Source of the DNA: CAZQLE01 sp964593905
GTDB taxonomy: Bacteria; Chloroflexota; Anaerolineae; Anaerolineales; Anaerolineaceae
DNA length: 64,000 bases
Direction: 5' to 3'
Assembly: GCA_964593905.1 (NCBI GenBank)
Contig: CAZQLE010000003.1
Span: 1-64,000 of the forward strand
Part shown: positions 15,843 through 26,188 of the stretch, piece after piece
How positions within the stretch are numbered: position 1 is the first letter of the stretch
Layout: each line of letters begins with the position of its first letter
The notes under the pieces: model-generated
What the model was told of the DNA's origin: nothing
Databases searched by the model: none
The model's input: only the letters and a program-made list of their open reading frames with translations
Translations under genes and position numbers: made by a program

Positions 15843-18800
15843 TTACTGAGGTGTCTGGTGCAGTGCTTTTTGCAGCGCAGCCAGAAGATCATTTTCCTTC
15901 AGCATACCCTTTGAAAGCAGCCCGCGTCCAAACTCTGAGAGCAAGCGGTACTGATCTGCGGTCAGGTCTGCGCCAGTCAAAACGACAATCGGGATTGTAA
16001 GCTGGGGGTTCTGCTGAAGCATTTTTTCCATCAGATCAAAGCCATTGATATCAGGCATAAACAGGTCGAGAATGATTACGTCCGGTTTTTCCTGCTTTAG
16101 TGCCTCCAACCCCGCCTGGCCGCCTTCGGCCAGAATGACTTTGTAGCTTGTGCTTTCCAGAAGGATTTTTTGAACCAGCCGTAAATCTTCGGGGTCATCA
16201 TCAATCACCAGCACGGTGCGAAGCGAGCCGTCATTGTCGAAACGCTGAACAGCGTGGGTAAGATCATCGGGGAGGATGGGTTTAACCAGGTAATCGGCGG
16301 CCCCAAGGCTGAACCCTTTTTCTTCTTCTTCAAGGATGCTGCAAATGATGACCGGTATTGCGGCTGTGTCAGGCTGATTGCGCAGCTCGGTGATTACATC
16401 CCAGCCGTCTTTTCCCGGCATCATAATATCCAGCGTAATTGCGAATGGTTTCACCGCGCGGGCGACTTCGATTGCCCGGTGGGGTTCTGTCAGGGCCACC
16501 ACGGTATACCCATTGGGTTGCAGGTAACGCTGATACAGGCTGATAACCTGGGGATCGTCGTCAATGCATAATACCCGCGGCCCTTCACCCGAGCTTTCAA
16601 ATGGCGTTGGCTCTTCTTCAGGTTCCAGGGGCAGCGTAAAGTAAAATGTACTGCCTTGGCCGACTTCAGATGAAAGCAGCCCAATTCGTCCGCCGTGCAT
16701 TTCAATGAACGATCTGCAGATGGAAAGCCCCAGACCTGTTCCGCCCGTTTTGCGGGTTGGAGAATCATCCACCTGGCTGAAGGGTTGGAATAGCTTGGAC
16801 TGGTCTGCTTCGGCAATGCCGGGACCGGAATCTTTCACGGTGACGATTATTTCCGGTTTTCCGGGCAGTTGATAAATCTTCTTTGCTTCAACGTCAATGC
16901 TGCCTTCGTCAGTAAATTTGGCTGCATTCGAAAGGAAGTTGAGCAGCACCTGGCGGACGCGGGTAGGGTCGGCCTGAACGTTGGTTAGATCGGGCTCGAT
17001 ATGGTAATTGAGCCGGATGGGTTTATCTTTAACCAGGCCGACCGCGGTGGACATGACGCTGTTGACGAGATCGGCCAGATTGACATCTGAAAAGGCCAGT
17101 TCCATCTTTCCGGCTTCAATTTTGCTTAGATCGAGGATGTCATTGATCAGGTTTAATAAATGCTGCCCTGAGTTGTAAATAGCCGAGAGGTCCTGGGTTT
17201 GGGTTTCATTGATCGGGCCGTCAATTCCCTTGAGAATCACCCTTGAGAAACCGATGATGGAGTTGAGCGGCGTGCGGAGCTCGTGGCTCATATTGGCCAG
17301 GAATTGGCTCTTCAAGCGGTCAACCTCTTTCATTTCATCCACCGCTTTTTGAGCCAGTTCATAAGAACGAGCATTGTCGATTGCAACAGCAATCTGATCG
17401 GATAGAATCTGGAAGACCGTGCTTTCTTCTTCGATAAAGGCGTTTAACTGATTGGATTGAATATCCAGAACGCCAATTACGCGGTTATTTAATTTAAGCG
17501 GTAATGCAATTTCGGAGCGCGTTTGGGGCAGAAGCGGATTTAACTGATAACCGGGATTGTTGAGCAGGTTTCCAACCACAATGGGCACACCGTGCAGCGC
17601 CACTTCGCCGATAATGGAGCGGGAGCCCACCGGATAACGGTAACGCTGTGCTTTCATTTGCTTTCCTGCGTCGCCGGTTCCTTCACGGATCATGGCGAAG
17701 CTGCCGCTTTCATCCAACAGGTAAATTGCCGCATGATAAAAATTGAAGCGTTCATTCAATAGATTGACGATGCGTTCGAGCAGCGGATCGAGAGAAAGTG
17801 TGCTGGTGGTATCACGGGCGATTTCAGCCGTGGCCTGCAATTGCAGGGCGCGCCGTTGTGCTTCCATGAGCAGCCGTTGTTTTTCAAGCGCCACTGCAAT
17901 ACCGGTGCCGGTCACCTGTAAGGAGCGAATTTCTTCCGGTTTGAAGTTGGATACCTGTGAGGCCGAGGCAATGATCATTCCGGTTAAACGCCCGGCAGAT
18001 CTTAAGGGGATAAAACAGGCGGCAATCATGCTTAATTGCTGCAAGGTGGCTTTTGAATCTTGATCCAAACCTGAATGCAGAATATCGGAGAAAATCACCG
18101 GCTCTGCCCCAATGCTGCGCGCAAACGGCAGCGCCGAAGCAGGCAAATGGATGCCCAGCTTGCGATACTGGGTGCCAGCATCATAATAGCCCACCACTTC
18201 AAATTCAGAAATTTCACCTTCGTTATTCTGGTTGACGATCACCAGGGTGGTCCGATCAGCACCATTGGGCATGGCTTTAATACCGATCAGTGTTACCAGA
18301 TCTTGGGCGTCTCGTGCCTGTGCAATGGATGAGCTGATCTGATAAAGATGCTCTGTCTCGGAGAGGGCGGTTTGCGTTTGATTAAACAACCGTTGGTTTT
18401 CAACTGCAATTGCCATCTGGTCGACCAGCGGTGGGTAGGATCGGATCTCACGACCAGAGAAGTGATGCTTCTCTTCTGATTCAAGCAACAAAACACCAAT
18501 CTGACGTTTACCCGACCAGAGCGGGAGGATGGCAAGGGAACGTATGTTTTGCTGGTTTGCGACATCCCGCAGACCCGTTTCTACCCGCGGATCGCTGACA
18601 TCCTCATGAAACACTGCACTGGGCTGCATGAAGAAACGGCTGTAGACGCTGGCGACATATTCGGTTCCCACCGGTGGGGGGGGGGTCCCATGACCGCTGT
18701 ACCAGTTGGCCTCTACGGTCATGCGGCTTACTTTGCCGCTCATATCAGAATCCATCAGAATTAGAACACCCCGATTAATCACCGGAGACCGTAAGCCAAG

Positions 18801-20732
18801 GGCAATTGCAGCCACCATTTCTTGCATATCGGAGGCCAGGGCGAGTTTGTGGCTGGCGTTATACAGGTTCTCGGTTTCATCCAGTGAGGCCTGAACCTGG
18901 TCCAACAGGTCTTCGCGAACGATTGTGTTCGAAATTGCATCTGCGGCCACGCTCAACACGTTGATCTCTTCATACAGCCAGGTGCGTTTGGCGTTAAGCT
19001 GTTCAAAAACCATGATATTGGGAATGGAATGTTTACCGGGTACGGCAAACAAGAGCATACTTTCAATTCCCTGGCTTTCCAGATACTCTCGCTCGGCTTT
19101 GCTCATCTCCTGGTCAGGAAGCGCCAGGTGGCTTTTTTCGCGCAGCACAGACGCCCAGTGCGAGAACAATGCGGTGGGCATGTGCAGAATTTTGCTTTTG
19201 TCGAACAATTCTGGATCCATGGCCGGGTCGATCCAATCAGCAATGCTGTGCCAGTATTGTCCGCGATCATCTTCTTCCAACTGCGCATAGTAAATGCGAG
19301 AGCAAAGGGCGGCTTCTGCCACTGCCTGTAGAACCGATGGCAAAGACTGAGTTCCGGTTTCGCTCAGGGTTGCGACTGCTTTACCCACATTGGATTGATA
19401 CCGTTCGCGAATTTCAATGGCTTCCAGCGCGCTGCGGATATCATGAAACAACCGGGCATTTTCGAGCGCTGTGGTTAGCTGGGTGGCCAGGGTGGAGAGC
19501 AGATTGGTGTGAATTTCAGTGAATGCGTTTTCGATTTCAAAATTTTCCAACAGCATGGCGCCGATCACCCGATCGCCGGTGATTAATGGAAGCGCCAACA
19601 ATGAAGCCGGAATGTGGTTTGGTAAATCAATGCCGAGATCCTGCAAGATTGCGGTTGCCCGGTTGGCAATTAACAGGGTGGTACGGGTATTGATGATATG
19701 CTCAATAATTCCGTTTGAAGCCGGACGGGCCGGAAGAGAGACGATTTCGCCCTTTTTTGAGACCAGGGGGAAAGAAAGCTCTTTGCTGTAAGAATCCCAC
19801 AGGGCCAGGGTCAGGTTGCGATTATCGACCAGTTGGCCGACGGTCTGATATACCACCTGAAAGATTTCATACTCATTGTTGATCGCGCTGATTTCTTGGC
19901 CAATCTGATTCAATATGGCAAGATCATAATTGCGCTGCAAAATTTCCTGTTCAGCGCGAATTCTTTCGGAAAGCTCCTGTTGCACGACCGAGTAAAGGCG
20001 GGCATTTTCCAGCGCCAGGGCAAGCTGGGCGGCAACTTCCTGAACCAGCAGACGTTCATCTTCAGACCACTTGCGTCTGGTATTTCCTTCTGCAACCACC
20101 TCTAAAATGGCTGTGGATTGATCGCCAACTTTAAAGGGCGCATGAATTTTGTTGGCAAACGCATCGGTCACAATGGCTGGTGAAAGCGCTTTATGGCCGT
20201 TTCCACCAGAGCGCTCAACCGAAGTTCGCACATCCTGTTTTGGGGTAGCAAGCGATTGCCTGTTTGTGTCAAAACCGGAGACGTTTTCTTTTGCAGGCGC
20301 AGGTTCTGAAGGTTGTCTTTTTGCCGATTTACGTGCGGGGTCTGCAAATGGTTTTCCCATGGCCTTGACCATTCCATGAAAACCAATTTCGGTTTTGCGG
20401 ATAAACACCCGCGCGGGCAGCAAGTCTGCATTCGTGCAGATGTAGACCAACTCTAAATCGATTGGGAATGTCGACCCGCTTATGGCCGCTTTTATTTTTT
20501 CTCTGCTTTGGACATCCAGCGCAAACTCTGTTACGGGTTGACCGGACCATTGCCTGGCGGCGATGCCAAGCTGATTGCCCACGGCTTCGCTGGCAAATGT
20601 ATATTGCCCGGCAAAGTCACAATCCCATTCCCACGACCATTGTTCCTGTTGCGTAATTGGGGATTGTGCGGGCTGATCTTCCAGATCGGAGAATAAAGCG
20701 TTAAGCCGGCTGTAAATTTGTTTCTTGGACAT
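15843..20732 (-). CDS. Giant soluble hybrid histidine kinase with multiple GAF domains and two receivers
   Basis: About 1,629 residues with no membrane segment. After a PAS-like N-terminus come some six GAF-type domains, joined by coiled-coil linkers, then HisKA with SHELRTPLN (His near residue 1150), HATPase (NFLSNAAKF, DSGPGI, GTGLGLSI), receiver 1 (LDIMMPGKDG, KPI) and receiver 2 (ILDLFMPDINGFD, TGAD, SKG). All catalytic motifs are intact. The start at 20732 follows AGGAG and lies inside the 3' end of the parA-like gene; an upstream in-frame start overlaps even more. It is the only kinase of the operon and the obvious phosphodonor for the stand-alone and fused receivers. A run of ten C/G lies inside it (18676-18685). 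Confidence 0.93.
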   Translation of the reverse strand: MSKKQIYSRLNALFSDLEDQPAQSPITQQEQWSWEWDCDFAGQYTFASEAVGNQLGIAARQWSGQPVTEFALDVQSREKIKAAISGSTFPIDLELVYICTNADLLPARVFIRKTEIGFHGMVKAMGKPFADPARKSAKRQPSEPAPAKENVSGFDTNRQSLATPKQDVRTSVERSGGNGHKALSPAIVTDAFANKIHAPFKVGDQSTAILEVVAEGNTRRKWSEDERLLVQEVAAQLALALENARLYSVVQQELSERIRAEQEILQRNYDLAILNQIGQEISAINNEYEIFQVVYQTVGQLVDNRNLTLALWDSYSKELSFPLVSKKGEIVSLPARPASNGIIEHIINTRTTLLIANRATAILQDLGIDLPNHIPASLLALPLITGDRVIGAMLLENFEIENAFTEIHTNLLSTLATQLTTALENARLFHDIRSALEAIEIRERYQSNVGKAVATLSETGTQSLPSVLQAVAEAALCSRIYYAQLEEDDRGQYWHSIADWIDPAMDPELFDKSKILHMPTALFSHWASVLREKSHLALPDQEMSKAEREYLESQGIESMLLFAVPGKHSIPNIMVFEQLNAKRTWLYEEINVLSVAADAISNTIVREDLLDQVQASLDETENLYNASHKLALASDMQEMVAAIALGLRSPVINRGVLILMDSDMSGKVSRMTVEANWYSGHGTPPPPVGTEYVASVYSRFFMQPSAVFHEDVSDPRVETGLRDVANQQNIRSLAILPLWSGKRQIGVLLLESEEKHHFSGREIRSYPPLVDQMAIAVENQRLFNQTQTALSETEHLYQISSSIAQARDAQDLVTLIGIKAMPNGADRTTLVIVNQNNEGEISEFEVVGYYDAGTQYRKLGIHLPASALPFARSIGAEPVIFSDILHSGLDQDSKATLQQLSMIAACFIPLRSAGRLTGMIIASASQVSNFKPEEIRSLQVTGTGIAVALEKQRLLMEAQRRALQLQATAEIARDTTSTLSLDPLLERIVNLLNERFNFYHAAIYLLDESGSFAMIREGTGDAGKQMKAQRYRYPVGSRSIIGEVALHGVPIVVGNLLNNPGYQLNPLLPQTRSEIALPLKLNNRVIGVLDIQSNQLNAFIEEESTVFQILSDQIAVAIDNARSYELAQKAVDEMKEVDRLKSQFLANMSHELRTPLNSIIGFSRVILKGIDGPINETQTQDLSAIYNSGQHLLNLINDILDLSKIEAGKMELAFSDVNLADLVNSVMSTAVGLVKDKPIRLNYHIEPDLTNVQADPTRVRQVLLNFLSNAAKFTDEGSIDVEAKKIYQLPGKPEIIVTVKDSGPGIAEADQSKLFQPFSQVDDSPTRKTGGTGLGLSICRSFIEMHGGRIGLLSSEVGQGSTFYFTLPLEPEEEPTPFESSGEGPRVLCIDDDPQVISLYQRYLQPNGYTVVALTEPHRAIEVARAVKPFAITLDIMMPGKDGWDVITELRNQPDTAAIPVIICSILEEEEKGFSLGAADYLVKPILPDDLTHAVQRFDNDGSLRTVLVIDDDPEDLRLVQKILLESTSYKVILAEGGQAGLEALKQEKPDVIILDLFMPDINGFDLMEKMLQQNPQLTIPIVVLTGADLTADQYRLLSEFGRGLLSKGMLKENDLLAALQKALHQTPQ
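18676..18685. repeat. Ten-base G homopolymer inside the hybrid kinase gene
   Basis: Ten consecutive G on the plus strand, coding for Pro-Pro-Pro-Pro on the minus strand, in a GAF region. Such tracts slip during replication and could shift the frame upstream of the kinase domain. It may also be a sequencing-error hotspot; the frame is open as given. Confidence 0.85.
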
Positions 20733-21480
20733 AGACCAATATCTCCTGTGCCAGGGCGCGGTATTGTTCTGCAGCACGGCTGCGGGGGGCGTGTGTAAGT
20801 ATGGGAACGCCAGCTAAGGGGCTTTCACGAAGTTTTGTGTCGGTGGATATGATGGTTTCGAGAACACCAGTTGAAAAATTCTGCCGTAATTGTTCACTCA
20901 ACATCCGATGTGTGCGGTTGCGCCGGTCATACATGGTGAGCAACATGCGATACATCAGACCGGGGTTATACTGGTCGCGAATGCGGCGGATCCAGCCCAT
21001 CAGATTGCGTAAAGCATAAATTGAAAAATATTCAGCCTGGGTTGGAATCAGCAACAAATTGGCTGCAATCAGCGCATTGGAGGTCACAGCGCCCAAAAAC
21101 GGTGGGCAGTCCATTAATACCACGTCGTAATCACCGGCAATGGATGTTAAAGCGTTTTTGAGCAACACTTCATGACCTGGTTGAAGCGGAAGAAAGCGTT
21201 CTGCCATTCCCATATCATGAGAAGAAGGTGCAATATCTAAATTTGGGGCGACTGACTTTTGAATGACCTGGGTGAGTGGAAGATTCTCCATCAGGACGGC
21301 TGCAATACTTTTTTGCCCTGAAGAAACCTCCAGACCCATTGCCAAAGCGAGGTTTGCCTGCGCATCAAGATCGACCAGCAACACTTTTTTTCCTGTTTCT
21401 GCCAGGGCCGCCCCCAGAGAAAGCGTGGTGGTTGTTTTGGCTACGCCGCCTTTTTCGTTCGAAATTGCAATGATGTACAT
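20701..21480 (-). CDS. ParA/Soj-family partitioning ATPase
   Basis: 259 residues with the deviant Walker A KGGVAKTTT, Walker A' and B segments (LLVDLDAQAN, VVLMDCPPF) of the ParA family. No ParB gene or parS-like sites are seen nearby, and it sits between GAF sensors and their kinase. ParA-type proteins also place chemosensory arrays and other protein assemblies, which is a reasonable inference here. Start follows GAGAGG. Its end overlaps the kinase gene start. Confidence 0.93.
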   Translation of the reverse strand: MYIIAISNEKGGVAKTTTTLSLGAALAETGKKVLLVDLDAQANLALAMGLEVSSGQKSIAAVLMENLPLTQVIQKSVAPNLDIAPSSHDMGMAERFLPLQPGHEVLLKNALTSIAGDYDVVLMDCPPFLGAVTSNALIAANLLLIPTQAEYFSIYALRNLMGWIRRIRDQYNPGLMYRMLLTMYDRRNRTHRMLSEQLRQNFSTGVLETIISTDTKLRESPLAGVPILTHAPRSRAAEQYRALAQEILVYVQETNLQPA

Positions 21481-21501
21481 AACCTCTCGCTTTCGCCCCG
21501 G

Positions 21502-24426
21502 TTACGGGTTAATGTTTTTCCCATTGACTCCGGGCAGGGGTCCGGTCCCAGTTTTGTGTTCACCGTTGGTTTTTGTTTCGGGGCTATTCTGGAAAATGAC
21601 GGTAGCCCGAGAGACATTCAGCGCTTTTTGAAGCTCTGACTGCGCAATTTCAATCATGGCATTGAAGTCATTGGTGGAGCGGATCTTGCTGGTGATTTCG
21701 AGCACTTTCCGCTCGCGCTCGGCACGTCGGAGCGTCTGTTCAAAGAGACGGGCATTCTCCAGCGCCTGCCCAATCTGGTCGGCAACGGTTTGGATGGCGG
21801 TTAACTCGTTTTCGCTCCACTCTTGTGTCGTCAGGTTTTTATCTTGAACCTGGATCACGCCGATCGATTCGCCGCGTAAAATGATGGGCACGGCCCAGGC
21901 ATCTCCTACGCGGGTGGGTTGGCCCGATTCAAGAACCGTCTCGATCTCGTTGAAGTCCAACTCATTTGACTCAACCAGTGTTCCCTGGGGCGTGTAGCGA
22001 TATCCGGTCACGTCGCGCTGTGAGGTGTCTTTTGTCCATTCCTGACGCAGGTACTGGCGGTGAAGCCCAGAAATTTCAGCGAGCGCCTGTGTGGTTTCTT
22101 GATACAGGCGGTTATTTGTAATTGCAATCGCGATCTGATCGGCCAAAATGGAGAATAATTCGATATCTTCACTGGTGAAAGCATTCGACTCAACATTTTG
22201 CACATCCAACGCGCCAATCACGCGGTCATTTGCGAGCAGCGGCAGGGCCATCTCAGAGCGTGTATTGGGTAAATCGGGGTTGTTGAAGTAGACCGCGTCT
22301 TCACCGACATCGGTCGCGATACGGGGTTTCCCATAGCCGGTTACATAACCCACAATACCAACCTGCCCGACTTGCAGCTTGTGATGCCGCTTGAGCATTC
22401 TTTGTCCGCCTTCGCTGTTGGCAGATTGCAAAACGGCAAACTCATTCTTTTCATCCACCAGGAAGATGCCCACGTGATAAAAACCAAAACGATCACTGAT
22501 GAGTTCGCACACACTGGTCAGAAGTTTTTCCAGATCTTGCGCCGAAGTGATATTCCGCGCAACATCGGATACTGTTTGCAACTGACGAGCGCGAAATTGG
22601 AGTGCCACGTTCTGATTGGCTAACTCCTGGGTGCGTTCTTGCACGCGGACCTCCAGGTCGTTAATGAAAGACCGTAAACGCGAGGTCATAATGTTAAACG
22701 CATTCCCCATGGTGCGAATTTCATCGTTGGTTTCAACCCTGGCTTCTGCGTCCAGGTTTCCGTGGGCAATTTGCTCGGCAGTCAGGGTTAACTGGTTGAC
22801 TGGTGCGGTGAGGAGGCGGCCAAACATGGTGGCGGTCGCAGCGATAAACCCGGCAAAAACCAGTGAAATGATCAGAAAGAGCTGGTTTTGGTTCTGCAAC
22901 AGTGTATTTAAGGATGCCTGTTCCTGAAAATACATGACGATCCAATTATTGCGTGTGGTAGCCAGCATGCCCAGGTGAGGAAGAACCGCATTGGTTACTT
23001 TAATGTCGGTATAAAAAACATCCTGAGAAGGATAAGCTTTGATGACCGTTTCGATATTGGGGAGATAGGCATCTGCATTGGGGTAAAAGTAAGTTGGAAT
23101 GCGACGTGCACGGGTTAACTTGCGAATATCTTCCCATTGAATTTGTTTGGCAGGTTTATAGATCCAATCTTCGTTGATGGTATCTGCAAGGCGAATCAGG
23201 TTTTCATCCAACAATACAGGATATGAGCCTTTCCCTACCAGACCGGTATGCGATTCCAGCATAGTTTGCAGCACGTCTCCGCGATAACGAACACGCAGAA
23301 CACCGATCACATTATTCTGCCCATCCATCACCGGTGCTGAAAAAACAATATAGGGCACTGTTTTATCCCATGAATAACTGGCCGAAACATAAGATTGCCC
23401 GGTCAGGTAGGGGATCATATAGTAATCATTGTCTTTTTCGTAGGTTTTGAGCGCGTTTTTGTCTGTGTCGAAGACAACAAACCCGCTGTTATCTACCAGA
23501 CCATAGGATTGGACGGCGCCCACCTCGCGGCTGACCGTTAGTGCGCGGGCAATCAGCTTAAGATCGCGCTCAACCAGGCTGTCTTTGCGAAGAGAATCGG
23601 GTGTTTGCAAATAACTCGCAAATTCGCTCAACTGGGCATCTTGATAGATGCGATTTTGATTGGTGATGATAAAATCGTCCACCAGGTTTTTGGTCTGGGT
23701 AACTGCTGCCCGAATACTTTCGAGGTTGCGGGTTTCAATGGCATTGCGGGTGAAGTTGGATTGTACATAACTCGACACAATCAGCGGGATCATCACCATT
23801 ACCAGAATGGCTGTAATCAGCTTGAGGCGCAAAGTAACCGGTGTAAAATCGGCCAGCAGCAGAACGATGAACACCATGAGCAGGATGCCCAGCATGGTGT
23901 AGCTCCCCAGCACAAAGCCCGGCATAGATACCTGCACAAACGGTTTGACCACATACAGCAGCGCTGTAAGGATGCCGCCGGCAGTGGCGCCATATACGGA
24001 GAGGTTCACCAGGTTTCTGTCGCCGGTGAGGAAGATGACCATAATTGCGTATAACATGCTGACGCCGCTGAGTAATAGACCCACCTGTTGGATCAATACA
24101 GCCAGAGCCAGCACATAGAGTTGAACAAAACCACCCAGCAAAAATGGGCGCAGGCGAAACGGGATTTGGACCGCTTTCACCGTCATCAGAATGCAGCCGA
24201 TGATGGTGAAGAGGGAAATGCTGCCAAGCAGCAAATATTGTACCGACACACTGGCGCCCGTCTGGGTCTGGCGATAGATCTCGATCAGTATTTTTACAAA
24301 GGGGGCGGTAAGAACAGCCACTGTAACCCATACCGCGCTTATTAAACCTGCCCAGTTATCTTTGGCCGGAGGGGGAGTTTCGATTTTTGGTGAGGAGGTA
24401 TTTAGCTGATTGGATACTGCGCTCAT
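21502..24426 (-). CDS. Membrane GAF sensor with Cache and HAMP, no kinase domain
   Basis: 974 residues. The first ~210 hold about six membrane helices, followed by an extracellular Cache-like sensory segment (about 230-510), another helix (LFLIISLVFAGFIAATATMF), a HAMP domain (APVNQLTLTAEQIAHG onward), a coiled coil and two GAF domains. One GAF has the signature TRSEMALPL...GALDVQ. The last ~45 residues form a half-GAF tail shared with neighbouring genes. No HisKA, GGDEF, HD-GYP or MCP domain. Its ATG overlaps the upstream stop by 4 nt. Signal must pass to another protein, presumably the kinase. Confidence 0.88.
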   Translation of the reverse strand: MSAVSNQLNTSSPKIETPPPAKDNWAGLISAVWVTVAVLTAPFVKILIEIYRQTQTGASVSVQYLLLGSISLFTIIGCILMTVKAVQIPFRLRPFLLGGFVQLYVLALAVLIQQVGLLLSGVSMLYAIMVIFLTGDRNLVNLSVYGATAGGILTALLYVVKPFVQVSMPGFVLGSYTMLGILLMVFIVLLLADFTPVTLRLKLITAILVMVMIPLIVSSYVQSNFTRNAIETRNLESIRAAVTQTKNLVDDFIITNQNRIYQDAQLSEFASYLQTPDSLRKDSLVERDLKLIARALTVSREVGAVQSYGLVDNSGFVVFDTDKNALKTYEKDNDYYMIPYLTGQSYVSASYSWDKTVPYIVFSAPVMDGQNNVIGVLRVRYRGDVLQTMLESHTGLVGKGSYPVLLDENLIRLADTINEDWIYKPAKQIQWEDIRKLTRARRIPTYFYPNADAYLPNIETVIKAYPSQDVFYTDIKVTNAVLPHLGMLATTRNNWIVMYFQEQASLNTLLQNQNQLFLIISLVFAGFIAATATMFGRLLTAPVNQLTLTAEQIAHGNLDAEARVETNDEIRTMGNAFNIMTSRLRSFINDLEVRVQERTQELANQNVALQFRARQLQTVSDVARNITSAQDLEKLLTSVCELISDRFGFYHVGIFLVDEKNEFAVLQSANSEGGQRMLKRHHKLQVGQVGIVGYVTGYGKPRIATDVGEDAVYFNNPDLPNTRSEMALPLLANDRVIGALDVQNVESNAFTSEDIELFSILADQIAIAITNNRLYQETTQALAEISGLHRQYLRQEWTKDTSQRDVTGYRYTPQGTLVESNELDFNEIETVLESGQPTRVGDAWAVPIILRGESIGVIQVQDKNLTTQEWSENELTAIQTVADQIGQALENARLFEQTLRRAERERKVLEITSKIRSTNDFNAMIEIAQSELQKALNVSRATVIFQNSPETKTNGEHKTGTGPLPGVNGKNINP

Positions 24427-26177
24427 TCGTGGGTCCCCTCAGGTATCTGATTTTGATCGACCGGCTTAAGCTGTACAACCACCTCTGAAAGGCCCAGCGT
24501 GCGGCCCAGTTCTTCTGCCGCGGTTCGTAAAATGTGGTCGATGCCCGTTGCAGAACGGACGCGACTTGAAATTCCGGCAACAAGGTGATCGCGTTCAGCG
24601 TTAACTTGAATTTCTTCCAGCAGGCGAACGTTTTCAAGCGCGACTGAAAGACGTTCGGTCACTGCACGTAAAAATTCGACCAGATCATCGGCAATGGCTT
24701 CCCGCTGGAATTTAACCGTGAGAACCCCCAACACCTGACCGCGCAGCAGGATCGGAATTGCCATGAGCGATGTCTTTTCACCCGATTTTGCCGGGTCGGT
24801 GATGATGCTGTGGACGGGTGTTTTTCGGCGATAAGCATCGACGACTTCTGGTGAATAGGGGGCGCCGCTTTCAACCGCATTCCCGCGATAGCGGAAGGCG
24901 GTTACCCGCTTTCCGGAGCGTAGATGCGTGCGCCAGGATTTCTGGGTGAACTGGGTGAAATTCGCTTCAAACAAATCCAGGCTTTCTTGCAGACGGGTGA
25001 CCAGCCTGGCTTTATCGATGGCTACGGCAAGCTGGTTGGCAATGACCTGGAATATTTTGATGTCGTCGGGGGTGAACATGCCAGGGTTTTCGCTTTGCAC
25101 ATCCAATGCGCCGATGATTTCATCTCCGGTGCGCAGCGGCAACGCCAATTCTGAACGGGTATTGGGCAGCGCCGGATTTTTGAAATGGAACGGATCCTGA
25201 GTTACGTCAGACGAAATACGGGCCTCACCTTTTGAGACCACATATCCCACCATGCCCATTTCGCCCACGCGCAAGCGGTGACCATTCTCCAGCAGAGTTT
25301 TTCCGGCTTCACCGGTGGCTGCACGCAGCACGGCAAATTCCTTTTTTTGATCCAACAGAAATATGCTGGCATGATAAAACCCAAAGCGAGATTGAATTCT
25401 TTCAACCGACAGGCTCAGCAAACTTTCCAGGTCTTTTGAGCTGGCAATTTCTGCCGCCAACTCTGCGGCGGTTTCCAGATCGAGCGCCTGGCGGCGAATT
25501 TCTTCTGTGCGCTGTGCAACCCGGCTTTCGAGGGTCGCTTTTTCCACAGTCAGGGCTTCGTTTAATTTGCGCTGGTTGTAGAGCGATTGTTCCACACCCG
25601 ATGAAAGCGACCGGGTTGTCAGGCCGGTGATGATGGAAAGAAGGGCAAAAATGATCGAACCTGTCGTCCAGTCAATCAGGCGTCCTGAGTTATCGGTAAT
25701 TGAGACAGGCGGGGGAGGGATGATCTGTGTGCTCATGAGCACCCCGATGATTCCAAGTGTGGCAACGCTGATAAAAATCACCCAGCCCCAGGGGATATTT
25801 TTTAACAGGGCGGTTCCCATGACGGCAAAGGCCAGGAGCAATACCCGGCCATCACCCGATAACCCGCTCTCCAACAACCCGGTAAGACCCAGAATATAGA
25901 AGATTGACAGGGTAATATTTACCCGCAGGGTGTAATTTCTGTCCCGCTTGTAAGTGGTGTAGAGCAGAGCCAGATAAAAAAGGATGTAAAGACCACTCAG
26001 CCCCCAGTTCCCGCGCTGGCTATTTGAAATCACAGAAGCGATTAAAGCAAACAGGCCAAGTGATGCTGCGCCCAGCAGAATCATTTGTAAAATCCGTTCA
26101 CGAATTATCTGAACGGTATCGTCTGGATTGATTCCAGATGGAACGCGGTTGGGATTGATCCTCTCAAAAAAATTCAT
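24423..26177 (-). CDS. Membrane GAF sensor, short type, no kinase domain
   Basis: 584 residues: about six N-terminal membrane helices (to ~200), a coiled coil, GAF 1 with TRSELALPL and GALDVQS, GAF 2, and the shared C-terminal half-GAF tail (SSRVRSATGIDHILRTAAEE). No output domain. Close in layout to its neighbour at 26189, 11 nt away, and probably a duplicate of it. Start follows TAGGAG. Confidence 0.87.
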   Translation of the reverse strand: MNFFERINPNRVPSGINPDDTVQIIRERILQMILLGAASLGLFALIASVISNSQRGNWGLSGLYILFYLALLYTTYKRDRNYTLRVNITLSIFYILGLTGLLESGLSGDGRVLLLAFAVMGTALLKNIPWGWVIFISVATLGIIGVLMSTQIIPPPPVSITDNSGRLIDWTTGSIIFALLSIITGLTTRSLSSGVEQSLYNQRKLNEALTVEKATLESRVAQRTEEIRRQALDLETAAELAAEIASSKDLESLLSLSVERIQSRFGFYHASIFLLDQKKEFAVLRAATGEAGKTLLENGHRLRVGEMGMVGYVVSKGEARISSDVTQDPFHFKNPALPNTRSELALPLRTGDEIIGALDVQSENPGMFTPDDIKIFQVIANQLAVAIDKARLVTRLQESLDLFEANFTQFTQKSWRTHLRSGKRVTAFRYRGNAVESGAPYSPEVVDAYRRKTPVHSIITDPAKSGEKTSLMAIPILLRGQVLGVLTVKFQREAIADDLVEFLRAVTERLSVALENVRLLEEIQVNAERDHLVAGISSRVRSATGIDHILRTAAEELGRTLGLSEVVVQLKPVDQNQIPEGTHE

Positions 26178-26188
26178 TCCAGACGCTC

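Noticed and set aside
24423..26177. Truncated histidine kinases
   Set aside because: The absence of a kinase domain is shared by four adjacent sensors with the same C-terminal tail, so it is a design and not a broken gene.
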